64,000 nt of DNA, from assembly GCA_000469685.2 (NCBI GenBank), contig LS997563.1, positions 36,139,468-36,203,467 on the forward strand, written 5' to 3'. Shown one piece after another: positions 13,201-24,240 of the stretch. The notes under the pieces were generated by a model that saw only the letters and a program-made list of their open reading frames with translations, was not told the DNA's origin and did not search any database. A program made the position numbers and the translations under genes. This stretch comes from Haemonchus contortus (taxonomy: Eukaryota; Nematoda; Chromadorea; Rhabditida; Trichostrongylidae). Numbering within the stretch: the stretch's first letter is position 1; every line of letters starts with the position of its first letter.

Positions 13201-16200
13201 GTGGAAGAAACAATATCTGAAAAATTACTGTACATGATAAAAATTGTGCGTAGAATCAGAAAAATGATGAAAAACATTCAAAAAATTGTCAAAAAGATAA
13301 AGATGAAATATCGCGTCCGATAGAGTGCAACGTATGTTAATGTTTCGTGTGTTTTGTATTTTGAAGACTTTTTTTATTACTTTTTTACTTTTTTTACTTT
13401 TTTTATTACTTTTTTTACTTGGACTTCTCAGAAGCGATTTATTAAATTTAGTGCGGCGGGGGCTTTACTGACGCATGAACCAAGAGTCCTCTTTCAGATC
13501 TTTAAGGGGTTTGAACATCCGTTCACCGTCGCCTATTTAACAAACCTTGACTTTGTAACAATACATATAGAGGAATAATTTGTTAGGTTGTGTTCACAGG
13601 CTGATTGTCAGATTGATATCTTTCTGTTTTGGTTTTACTAATCACTTCATAAAGGTTCGGCACTGAATAGACAACAAATAAACAACTTTCGGTTGCCGTC
13701 TTATCATGTCATCCAATTATCCCTCGTTGATTGGAGCAAATCTCCTTCATTTTCTCTTTTGCAAAGGTTATTCAGTGCGGGAGGATAACTGCTCATTTCA
13801 GCCAAGTCTGCATGTGCTGGCTTTCGTTTCGATCCATAAGTGTGCTGTATCCTCGGAATGTTCTTGATCTTCCGTACATGTCCATCATGTTCGTATAATG
13901 AGCCGGAATTCTGCAGTGCGCTACAAACAATTTGAGCAGTGTCTTGAAGTGCCAACTCACTTCATTTCAACTATTCATTGGCGGCTTGTGGAATTTGTGC
14001 ACTTCCCAGTTGCGCCGCTGTGATATGTGGTAGGCAGCTGTTAAGTGGAACTGTTTTTTATATTGGTGTAATAACTAATTCTTTACGGGCAGAAAAAAGA
14101 GTGCAGATCGAAGCACACATTTACCGAGAGCCATGTTTTCAAAACAACCAAAGAGTGTACGAAAAGCGATAGGGAGGATGATCAGCTAAAACCTGAGTGC
14201 AATGCTGAGACGGTATCTTTATCCCTGTGATATATTGGGGCAACCTTCACACCCTCTCGAGCACTGAGAAATCCGAAAAACAAGAAGAATTCTTGTCATT
14301 GAAAATATCTACTTTGACGATTACACTCACTTTTGGTGATTTATAACGTTTCTTAAAAAAGTGTCAAATCTCAGTATTACCCAAGGGCTTTAGAAGGAAC
14401 ACCTGAAAAAGTTGTGACACATGGCATCATTTTCAACACTATTCTACCACTAAAAATGGTACATTCGATGGTCTCAGCAGTAATGAACTTGAAAAGAGGC
14501 TGAAGTACAGAGAAGCCTCTGATAGTAACAAAAGCAACCACAAACACCTTTCCGCTGGATGACGAATTGAGATTGACGGTAGAAAACACGCTGCTCATGC
14601 AGTTTCAGAAACTACGTTGGTTTGAATGATTTAGCGAAAGGGGAAGGGAGGTAGAGGTGCTGCACAAAGAGAAAATTGTATGTTTGTCGACATTTGACGA
14701 CAGAATTTCTGTCCCAAATTTTCTATTGAAATTCTTTGGAATGGCCCACTTCTGAAAGGAGTATGGGCAATCTCGGATATGTCCATCCCCAGTTCCTCTA
14801 TATAGCAACTTTAAGCATGAAAGACCACACCTAAGTTTGATTCCAACTAGACCTGAGCATTAGCCTGTTTACAACCGACGGGCGTGCTGTGCATTTTTTT
14901 TTTTGGATGTGGAAGAAAATCGTTTGTTTGAGCCATTTGCAAATCCTACCAAGCACCTGTCACCTGCTGAGTGTTGGCATATGTTGTCCAATTGATCATT
15001 GATTCCCTCAAGAGAAAATTAGCGGTTCATTTACTGGTTCCTGTCGCTGAAAAAGGTATATGGTGATTTTTTTTTTGACAATCAGAGAGATCCAGCGGTG
15101 ACTAACTGGTCCATCCCCAAATAGCATGACCGATCCCGTCCACACAGTACACTGTAAACGTGTCCAGCCCGCTCTTATAAGAGGCATAATTTGAGGCATT
15201 AACGATCACATGCATACGAGTTTAGAGTCCAGGTATTCCATGCCTTCTTCAATGCTGTTTTCCATACCGAAGGACGCTGGATGAGTGCTTTCCATCCCAT
15301 TCACTTTCTTCTTCTCAGCTCTCGGGCTGTACGTTCACTATGTTCACTTCGCTACTTGATCGAGCAGCTGAAGTATTTCAACGTTCTCGTTTCGGTAAGC
15401 ATGAAAATTGGGTCAGGAATATGTCAGCTCCTCATAGACATCTTTATCGTCTGGCTGAAATCGAAGTTCGTTTTCTTAGAGTCTGTTCTGTTTCTGTTGA
15501 GCTCCTTCAGCTGTGACCACACCTGCCATAGGTCCGTATGGAGTACCAACCGTTCTTCTTCACGTCAGCGAGAATCTTCTTGGTAAACAGCGAGGGTTTC
15601 GTAATACGATAGAGGTCAAGAAGTATTCATTTTAATCGAATAAGAGAGTCCTGATTAGTCAAGGCTTGCATAATCACTTATGCCTAGACGTAATTGAAGA
15701 CCGCGATCAGACTCGATTCGAAGCCCTACTTACTCCACGGCTGCCTTTCATGAGGCGTTCTGCTAATTTTCGAAAATTTGTAGATTTTAGGGGTGAAAGC
15801 GCTGAGGAAGTGAATTTCGACGCAGCAAAGAAAGCTGATGATTGGGCGTAGGTTCAACCCAAACGACGTGCGGCTGTGCAGTGCAGAAAAGGTGAAGATC
15901 ACGGTAATTCTCGCAAAAACACTACCGCATGCAGTAAGAGTTTGGGTAGGAGTATGCCACCTCTGGTGTTTCATGAGGTACTGCATTCTGAGAGGGGGTA
16001 CGTAATGGATCGGGCCACGGTTCTAGAGAGGTAAAAACGCTTTCGAGGTGTGCTGACTTGATCCCTGTCAGGGTTAAGCTTTAGCTCTCTATGTTGACAG
16101 ACTTGCGTGATGGGTTTGCCCCGGAGATCTTCAAAGGATCATTCTCCTAAGCTATAAGAAATTGTTAATATCACATCTTCTTTTTGGATATTGGGAGCAT

Positions 16201-16579
16201 TCTACAGCTTGCAATGGTCTAGCTTAATAGCTCCATAATTTCTAAAAAGATATCCCTTATAGTTGCGAGCGACCAATTTTACCATTTACAAATTTTCATT
16301 TTCCTTCGACCCGCTGAACATCTTCATGGAAAGGGATAGTCTTGACGTAAGTCCTTAGTCATGCTATTCAAGAGTGAACAAGAAAAATCATTTAGTGAAA
16401 GTAATGCTAGACTGCCTCTCATTTTTTTCATTGCTCATAGAATGCACACCTCTGATCGGCCATGTTGCCAAACACTCTTAGAAAAAATGGGAACATTCAT
16501 TGTCGGGAAACGTCTACATCCATCGTTTGGTTAGCGCGGTTAATCGGATGGTTGGAACGTTATTTCCTTCTTTCTTCAG

Positions 16580-16879
16580 GGCCTTGAAGGTTATGTCTAC
16601 AAAGCTACCTATTGTTGCCATCGTCTGATAGCAAAGCAATGCTCACTTAAAAAACGGGAAGCTACTGAAAGTTATTTAAGAATCAAAAATGGCATTCCAG
16701 TGTATGTGATCCTAGATTATTCCTGTGTTGGAGTGCACAAAAGTGTAGGGACAACCGATCGAACAGCACTTACCTATTTTTTCGAGAATGAATCACTTAG
16801 TGTCATTTCGCTCTCCTTGACAGAGAAAAAGTGTTTCTTTCGTAATGCTAAATCCAAGCTCAGTGCGATGGTGTTTTAA
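16580..16879 (+). CDS. Possible terminal exon, unknown protein
   Basis: One hundred codons open from a TTCTTCAG acceptor to TAA, without an early methionine. Encodes GLEGYVYKATYCCHRLIAK and onward to a cysteine- and lysine-containing end. No family recognised. Upstream, 15666-16033 (+) is also a single frame interrupted by one TAG. Open frames of this length arise by chance in this window, so this is only a candidate. Confidence 0.2.
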   Translation, partial: GLEGYVYKATYCCHRLIAKQCSLKKREATESYLRIKNGIPVYVILDYSCVGVHKSVGTTDRTALTYFFENESLSVISLSLTEKKCFFRNAKSKLSAMVF

Positions 16880-17249
16880 AGCAAGAGTTTTTTCTTGCAA
16901 GAATAGAAGGGGAATCAATCATGGGCCTGTCACATGCCTTCGAATGAAGCACACTGGAATAACCCTAGGCAATTGCGAACAACCACGCCACACCACTGCA
17001 AGGGCTGCACCATAAACCTCTCTTGCAGTTACGGCATCCAAAATTATAAAAGAATCATTACAGATTGACAGAAGCTGAGCAAGTACCGGACATCTACTAT
17101 ATATATCGGCAGTCTTTACAAATATGAATAAAAATTTACCGTTCTGCAATGGGCCCTAGCAATTGTCTTTCATTTAGGGACGTATTGTTGCTGCTTAACC
17201 TGCACAATTACTGGCATGGGACAACAATGTTCTAATCTGTATTTTCATG

Positions 17250-17667
17250 AGCACGGACAAGTGTGGCATCGTTCGTTCTCAAAAGATGGCGGGTTCTTTC
17301 GCATGGGCGGTCGATCTGTGACATGATTCTCGGACCGTGCGTGGCAATATATTCCACCACGCTTCAGTTCTGCTATAGTCGAACGTCAAAATCATTCCGT
17401 ATTCATGCCACTTCCTGTGTTCACCTTTTGGTAGGCAAGAGCTTCACCTTGTATTTGGTAAGCCACTGCAGACCTTCTTTTCTGCCTGACAGAATCGAAT
17501 AAATATTTCTGAGACCTTTCGAAAACAAGGCTTACGAATGGAGTATTTGGAACTCTGAATAGACCTCGGTGAGAGCAGCGAAAAATCGCCTCTGTGAATC
17601 GCCGTGCAGCAGTAATCATTGTGACATCTTCGTTATTTGAAGCTGGTCTCTCTACATAATTACTCAA
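17250..17667 (-). CDS. Possible minus-strand exon(s), unknown protein
   Basis: An open frame of 91 codons (17667-17392) with protein-like composition (MSNYVERPASNNEDVTMI). It has an internal CAAG/GTGAAG donor. A following frame on the same strand can be joined through a TATAGCAG acceptor to a Cys-rich end (ERCHTCPCS, stop near 17250). No family recognised; exon limits are approximate. Confidence 0.2.
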
Positions 17668-17714
17668 TACTCATAACTTTTTTTCCATCGGTTCTGTTTC
17701 ACCACATTCTTGCT

Positions 17715-17920
17715 TCAGAGGGTGGGAGTGGTCTAGTGGCAAGGCGCTTATTATTACATGTGTATGGTAACGGGTTTGAATCCCGGACCGATATCTACCT
17801 GAAACAACCAGGCTTTCAATCCCCTGGGGTCGGCTAATAGGTACCAGACCCATCTGCGAGGGCACAAACACTGACTTGTACACCCATACCACCGTGTCGT
17901 GACTTTTGTACGACCTCGGG
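17715..17920 (+). repeat. tRNA-derived SINE, copy 1
   Basis: The head resembles a tRNA, with an A-box-like GGTCTAGTGGC and a B-box-like GGGTTTGAATCCC (17772-17784). The tail (CCAGGCTTTCAATCCC ... GGTACCAGACCCATCTG) matches the tails of minus-strand copies at 27755-28045, 31675-31960 and 62623-62925. It is too diverged to be a functional tRNA. Confidence 0.7.
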
Positions 17921-17926
17921 TGTGTG

Positions 17927-18170
17927 GCGATTTGTGCGATTCTGGGTGCGCGCGGCAAACTGCGCGGCGAAGTCCGTGGCGATTTGGACGACTGCGGCGT
18001 TTATCTTTGGGGTCCAAATTCGGAGTATAGTAGATTAGAAGGATCATCTGACCCTACTAGTCCACTCCACTTCAAGTTTATGCCAAAATAATAGGCGCCA
18101 GAGTCGTTCGAATCGCCACGAACTTCGCCGCGCAATTAGCCGCGCGCGCACCCAGAATCGCACGAATCGC
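17927..18170. repeat. Fold-back (MITE-like) element, copy 1
   Basis: About 244 bp made of two inverted arms of about 110 bp. Outer ends are GCGATTTGTGCGATTCTGGG and its near complement, and the arms share GTGCGCGCGGC and TGCGCGGCGAAG. Same family as 43148-43385 and 43743-43974. It abuts SINE copy 1. Confidence 0.85.
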
Positions 18171-20734
18171 TCGTTCCCCGTACGACCTCTACTGCGCTTG
18201 TCGTCTATTGCGGTAGTTTTACCATATCACATGCGCAAAGCAACTCAGACTTATTAATGGACGGTCCTCAGCGCTCCGCGTTAGATCTTACCGCCCATTT
18301 GCCTGCGTACCGGCGGGCATGTAGAGATGGCCTAAAAATGCGTAGGATCGGATTCTATCGAACCCACTTGTCTCGACTGGATCCCCCTTGAGTTCCGAAT
18401 GATTCCTCGTTCCATTTCAATATTTCTTTTCTAACCCGTCAAGCCATCGCCGCTTTTCTCTGTTCGTCTCCTATTCGTCCTTACTCTCTACAATTCGCCT
18501 CAGTCCGCCTCAGACAATTCGTCGTCCATTACCTATCATAATTATTCTGAAGGATTCGTGGACGGATATCGTGCAGCATACGATACGACCGACAAAGCGA
18601 CGAGGAGTTCACCGCGCAAGGGCCATATGAGGTGAGATCTACTTGGTAATGATGACGATACACCTTTTCCCTCTGCGCAGCCGTCGGTTCCCAAGACAGC
18701 CCTTGGTGCGCAGCTCGTGGATGGTGAACCCACCAGATCGCCAAAGGGTCGTGATGAGGACAGACGGAGTGGTAACTCCTGCTCCCTTGCGGGTGGTTAC
18801 CGGACGTGTCGAACGCGCCCCCCCCCCCCCCCGCCAACGCCCCCGCGCAGGAGGTGTAATGCGCATCGACGTCCCCTAGTGAAGTGAGGTACCATTCCGC
18901 AGGATTGCAGTAGGTTTGTCGTTTTGCTTTGTTAATCGGCATAAAGGCACTTACTTCATTAATGTTTTGTTGTGTAGGAAGAGAGGTCCATCCTTGTCAT
19001 ATGTACTTTGGGTGCGATGGACGAACATTCATCATTTTTATCCTTTTTATTTCTTCATGTGCGTAGTATATCTCAACAGAATTAACAATAATGATAATGT
19101 GATTGCAACATCAACCTTTCAGCGCAGTGATCTGAGGGTATCATATCAAGGCGCTTTGTTTTGATAGTCGTCATAGCCGGATCGCAGGGACGCAGATACC
19201 GCCATAGGACATCACACAAGGAGAAAGACCGCCAACGCCGTGACACAGCGAGCTTGTCAAGCGCAGTTCCCCTGTGCCCCTCTTGAAAATAACAGCGGCC
19301 AACACACATCTCTTGTTAACGTCTTAGATTGCGCCGTGGAGTGGGCTCTCGTCGCGACTCACCGCAAGTCATTGCATAGGCCACAAGCCATAAAATATGC
19401 CACAACGATTTGAAATGCGGGGGCGCACACGATCAGCGCTAGAAGATTTTATTTTTGATTCTTTATTCTTGCTTCAATCAGAATCGAACACGGGAGAGGG
19501 CTTTTTATGTTGTTCTTGATTGTTGTTGTTTAGTTTTGTTTTTTCCTTCTTTCATGACCACTTACAACCTCATCTTGATCGTCGAGCCTAACTCTCCCTA
19601 TGTGGGTAGAGGAATCTGCCCCTAGTCTAGAATAAACTTTGCTGAACGCTTTTATCTTCAGCATAGGATTGCCCTTGCAATTCCGAGACAGGCATATTTC
19701 TCGGAAATTCGCGTCGAATAGAAGATCTCGCTGACCCCAACACACAACAACATACACAGGAATGAAAAAGTAGTAGTTTATTAACAGAGTAGCAACTGAT
19801 CCGAAGCGAAGTCTCTGAAACGAGAGCGAGCTGAAAGCGCTCTTTGACGGAGTCATTACATCGACCACGGTAACTGCTCAGTCTTGTCGTCTTGCTCGAG
19901 GGCTGCTACTGTTATATTATATGCCTCGTCTTCTGGGAATGAGTGCAAAATGTTTATCTTTCACTCGTCAGACCCCATCGGTACTGGTTCGAATCCTGTA
20001 CGGCAAATCCCTAAGAATCTTAGCGGAAAGCTTTCACGTTATGCTGCACACAACTTCCTTTGTATGCCCCATTGTGTTCCTGAGTGAGCGGCCAGTCGAA
20101 TGAATGAATCACTGAATAAATGAAGGAATAAAGGACCAAGTGGATAAGTAGATGACTGAACATCTGAGTGACCACATGAATGAGAACATAATAAGTCGTG
20201 ACCTAATACACATAAGCGAAATATACTTGAAGTCTACTGAATATTTTAAATTACGGCTTTGTTGTTGCGTGAGATCGCTTCAAAAAAAAAGCATCGAAGG
20301 TAAGATGACAGTAAAATGCATCCATGTCCCATGGATTAAGGCAGTTGGATCGGTAAGGGTCTCTCTTCAATGAATCACTAAATAACATAAGTGATTCTAG
20401 AGGCTCGATGAATGAAAAAACGAGGTAGTGAGAAATACTGGCCGAGGGTGTTGACGTAGTTGCTCAACAATGAATCAACAATTTGTGATGGATATCTAGA
20501 TGAAGCGGTATGATTGCAGCTGTTTGGATTGAGCTCAACGGTTCATCAACATCTGAAATGAAGTCCCATTCGCAGCTATGAGCGACTCGGATGAGGACGA
20601 TCTCGGATTTGTCCCTGTGAGTCATATTCGCTTTTCAGAAGTCCTGGACAATTGTAGGGCTCCGTTCAAAGCGAAAGTGTAGTAGTCAGAGTATGAACGA
20701 ATGGCGGAGCATTCACATCAAATCTGTTTTTCTC
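18171..20734. other. No gene seen; low-complexity tracts
   Basis: No supportable gene. A run of C lies near 18818-18833. A tRNA-like B-box remnant (CTGGTTCGAATCCTG, near 19985) suggests another decayed SINE. The rest is unremarkable. Confidence 0.35.
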
Positions 20735-21428
20735 GTTTTTTCTATGTGTCAGTCTGTTTGAACGGAAACGCAACACTCCCATCCCCGTGGACCTAGAAGG
20801 TTCAAATTTTGTAGGAGCACAGGAAGCAGGATATGAACACCGAGGTGGGTGGCAGATCGGACTCCGTCCACAAGAGGTGTGGTTTGCGCGAAATAGATGT
20901 CTGAGCGAAAAATGATAGCTCCTGTCCCCGTGGGCCTGAAACGTTCAAATTTGGTAGGAGCACAGGCGGCAGGATGGGAACACCTATGGTAGGTGGTCGG
21001 AAGACATGTGGGATGTGACGGGGTCGAACTGATAACAACTAATAAGAACTGTTAAGTGGACCCAGAAAGCAAGACCCATCTACGAAATAGAGCTCCGACG
21101 GAGAAATAAGTTCGGTGTAGTATGTTGTTTTGGATCTTTAGTGTGTTTCAGTTGATAAGACGGGATGGTAAATAAGGGTGACAAAAAGTCAGTGATAAGC
21201 GTAGTGACACGGACCGATTGGAGCTTTTTTATTGTGTAAATATGAAGGTTCGGTTTGAAGATCACGGTTCCTCTTTGCTTTTCTACCGTTCGCTACAATA
21301 CTTATCCAACCGCTGATAATCGAGGAGCGTTTACTAATGATATATCCTTAGAGAAAAGGTTCCATTGATAACATCCATTATTCTTGCAGTCTGCTTCTCC
21401 TTGAGATATGAATAGTCACTAGCAGAAG

Positions 21429-22310
21429 AACTTGAACAACGAAGTAGCCAAATCTGCGCGTAAGCGGTTGCGTCGCGGTTACTAACAGCTCGCGCTATAA
21501 CAAGTTATTTTTAGGCTGTAGAGCGTATCTGAACATGTTCAACATAGGATGTTTGAATATCAGCCACACGCTTTTGTGTAAGCGCCAGCGACTGCAGAAA
21601 CAGAAAAGCAGATTATGTGGGAAGTATAGAAGGAAAGGCAAAGCACTCCTGAATCAGGATTCAACACTCTATCAGTGGAGGCAATCACTCAGCGGTTGTC
21701 TTAGAAGAAACATGAACGAAAAAACATGCATAAGAAATAGAAATACAGGTGGAAATTTAGTTAGGGAGAGCCAGTACCATTTTGAATCACTGAAGGCTAA
21801 AACGCACAGGAGGAGGGAAAGTCAACCTAATTGGTCTTAGAGATGCTTTTTAGCCAAAAGGATATTGTTTTTACCTAACTTCAAGAACGAGAGGAGGTCC
21901 GGGGCGGGTGAGGTAATTACCTCGGGCAAAAAGCTGCGTGAAGGCAAGAATTGAACACCCAATCGGCTCACCGACCCAGGAGCTGCTCCCATTCCTGAAT
22001 CGAGGTTGAAATATACAAAAATATACAATTATAACATAGCTTGTAGAAAAGCTATGAAACTTTCTTAAACACCATTGCGTGCTCGGCTACTCTGTTCTCT
22101 TTGCGCTCCAGCCGTCAGTGATTCAAAAGGGCATCCCCCCTCCCCCTAACTATATTTTCACCAAAACACATAACCAAGCTAGGTTCAGTAGTCATTCTCC
22201 TGTAATCGAGTTGGGCCAGCAATGTCTAGACACTCCAAAATAACGTGCTATAGCGCGAACCGCAACGTGACCGCTCACACGTAGGGTTTGTCTACTTCGT
22301 TGTTTAAGTT
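21429..22310. mobile_element. TIR DNA transposon, about 880 bp, non-autonomous
   Basis: Terminal inverted repeats of about 65 bp. The left starts AACTTGAACAACGAAGTAG and contains AAGCGGTT and CGCGCTATA; the right end is its complement, ending at 22310. It interrupts a larger repeat element whose modules continue on both sides. No transposase frame is recognisable inside. A plain target-site duplication was not evident. Confidence 0.75.
21845..22015 (-). repeat. Interspersed repeat, copy 1 of 2
   Basis: The reverse complement resembles 55985-56150: shared TGTTCAATTCTT, TAATTA and CCCCGGA blocks in the same order. It lies inside the TIR transposon. Confidence 0.55.
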
Positions 22311-22480
22311 TGTCTTTCTCTAGCTCTCTTTACTTCGTCACGGACTAATGTTCTGTGAGCCAATCATCAAAGTAAATTCTATGTCGAGCATTGCTTTTGA
22401 CTACATAATTGCGGCACTGTGCATCGAGATCAATAAATTGATTAATTAATATGATGCACGCGTTAGGGTGCATAGCCTGG

Positions 22481-23599
22481 TATTGAATAAGGAACATCAA
22501 CCACTTGAAGATACGATCCACAACCTCGAATCTTTTCCGAGAGGAGGCAAGAAATGAAAACAAGGATGTTCAGATTGATTGAATATCTTCGTATTCATTG
22601 ACTGATATTAACAAGATTGATTTCCTGTTTGTGTCACTTTACCATCCTAACAAAACCACTGGTTTTTTGCAACGAGCGTTAACTTTGCATCTTTACTTTC
22701 AATCCTTTCGCATCAGAATTCGGTTGTAAGCCTCAACAGCCATTCAGTTCATGCACTTTCAGGCAATAATGGCAAAAGGCGTGTTGTTGATGAGCTAATT
22801 CTGAGCACACTGTTCCTACGAGGGAGGTCGTCCAAGGCGTGGGACGCTTTTTGAAAATGGTTTTTTGCATGGTGTAGGGGCATGAACCATGAGTACAGAT
22901 TTATAGTCCATTCCCACTAAATGGCCTTTTGAATGATTGTTCGGATTCTCGAGGTGCTGCCATTTTTGCATTATAAGATTGGCCACCTCCAGATTGGCTC
23001 CATATTGCACCAGCGCCAAAGCAAGTGCCTGAACTGCCTGTTTGCAGCGTAGTTTTTTTTGTGGTCACAAAACGCGTGACCTGCCTCCATCGTAGCCCAC
23101 ATTCTCGAACAAATTTGGCAATCCGTTATTTAGATGTCCTGAAGTCTTCAATAAGCCTGTGCTCACGATTCGGGAGAACTGCCATGTGTCAAACCATGGC
23201 GTGCGACAACGGGAGTCCTAGAAGGCTCATGTAATTTGGCGCACTCTGTCAACGTGCAAGTTGATTTCCAGTTAGGACACTCAAAAACGTACTATGCTCG
23301 GCTGCTTCCATCACTCTTTCTCGAAGATGAGCAGAGAAACGCGTGAAATCAAGCACCCTCTATTCTTCAATCTGTCCTAGACTAAAAAATGGGAATTCAA
23401 CAGACTATCGCTCTTCATCAGTTTGATTTTTTGGCAACTGGCGTTGGGTACCTCTTTTTTTGCTTTCATGGAGCATATTTATACGCCGTTCAGTTCTGAT
23501 CCACTTGATCCGCTTCGCCATGGACACTGAAGAACGGGAACCCTTGTCCGTTTCACAGTAGTGGGCAATGGCGCGGCAAATCTGTCAAGATACAGCAGT
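22481..23599. other. No identified gene
   Basis: The minus strand at 22860-23030 has a protein-like open frame (ALVQYGANLEVANLIMQKW) that could be an exon of the minus-strand candidate gene ending at 23600 or of a separate gene. I could not confirm splice continuity. Confidence 0.25.
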
Positions 23600-23969
23600 T
23601 CATAATGAGCTTTTGTTAGACAGTGCTGAAACTAGCAGTTTCATGAGAAATGGGTCTGTCGTCGAAGACACGCTCTTCTGTGCTGGAATTTCAGTGCTGC
23701 TACGGTCATCGTCGTCATCGTCTGGAGTCCAGCTGACCTCCTTTCCGTCCAAGGATGCCTATAAACTGTTGCAATGCAGAATCCGCTTTGTTTCCAACTG
23801 CCCGTGTAAAATTTACCTGAAGCGACTCCTCTTCTTCCTCATATTCAACGTCGCAATTTTCTGCGCTCTGAAGAGTTCCTTTAAACGCGTCGGCAATAGC
23901 AATCTCCTTCCTCGTTGGACGAGAAAAATCAGGCGTGAAAGAGGAATAGAAATCTGCCAATAACTCTAG
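23600..23969 (-). CDS. Two 3'-terminal exons of an unknown acidic protein
   Basis: Exon 23969-23817 (51 codons, begins LELLADFYSSFTPDFSRPTR, ends EYEEEEESLQ) and terminal exon 23758-23600 (52 codons plus stop, contains WTPDDDDDDRSS). They are separated by a 58-bp GT-AG intron and join in phase. Size, phase and acidic, serine-rich composition support a real gene end. I do not recognise the family. Upstream exons were not found; a good signal-peptide-like start (MPLEYIWLFLLCVVFF, 26061-25861 on -) lies 2 kb away but no link is shown. Confidence 0.4.
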
Positions 23970-23991
23970 CTGGTGAAAGAACTAGTCGAAA

Positions 23992-24240
23992 TTGAGAATG
24001 GTTCACACCACGGCTTCCGTTTTTCGCCCATGCCTAGCATACGACTGGGTTACCGCAGGATATGATGACGACCGTCCGGGAACATTTTCAACGCCAAATG
24101 ATTGCGCTTTCAGCAGGGGAGATGTGGTTGACGCTTGCCAAGGAAACACTAACTGCTCTTCCTTGGCATTCGTGAAGTGCAGTTGGTGTGGCAAACAACA
24201 ATGCTTGACTTGTTTTGTAGAGTTGTACCACACTTGTTGA
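23992..24240 (+). CDS. Possible cysteine-rich (PSI-like) terminal exon
   Basis: Open frame to TGA at 24238-24240, followed by AATAAA about 15 bp later. It ends with eight cysteines in about 45 residues (NCSSLAFVKCSWCGKQQC), a spacing reminiscent of PSI/plexin-repeat modules of extracellular proteins. No upstream exon was joined, and the opposite strand is also partly open. Low confidence. Confidence 0.25.
   Translation: MRMVHTTASVFRPCLAYDWVTAGYDDDRPGTFSTPNDCAFSRGDVVDACQGNTNCSSLAFVKCSWCGKQQCLTCFVELYHTC

Larger units (their letters stand above)
10259..17714. other. No confidently identified gene
   Basis: I recognise no gene here. Minus-strand stretches with protein-like composition next to splice-like sites occur at about 11150-11216, 11782-11985, 12009-12200 (IFDIDTTVGKFDERL), 14377-14598 and 15340-15600. 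They may belong to one or more unrecognised minus-strand genes, but I could not join them in frame. A poly-T/ACT-rich stretch lies at 13366-13425. Confidence 0.3.
20735..22480. repeat. Tandem-unit repeat element, copy 1 (interrupted)
   Basis: The left module has tandem units of about 130 bp containing CCCGTGGACCTAGAAGGTTC, GGTAGGAGCACAGG and CAGGATGGGAACACC (20780-21000). A middle module is at about 21290-21425 (TTATCCAACCGCTGATAAT). A right module is at 22335-22480 (GACTACATAATTGCGGCACT). The same modules recur at 32075-33300 and, in part, at 33305-34390. Copy 1 is split by a TIR transposon (21429-22310). Confidence 0.75.

Noticed and set aside
15666..16033. Long + frame with one TAG as a readthrough or selenoprotein-like gene
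   Set aside because: A single in-frame TAG in an unrecognised frame is better explained by chance or a pseudogene; no conserved context was visible.
17715..17800. tRNA gene call on +
   Set aside because: A- and B-box-like sequences are present but spacing and stems are poor, and a SINE tail follows.
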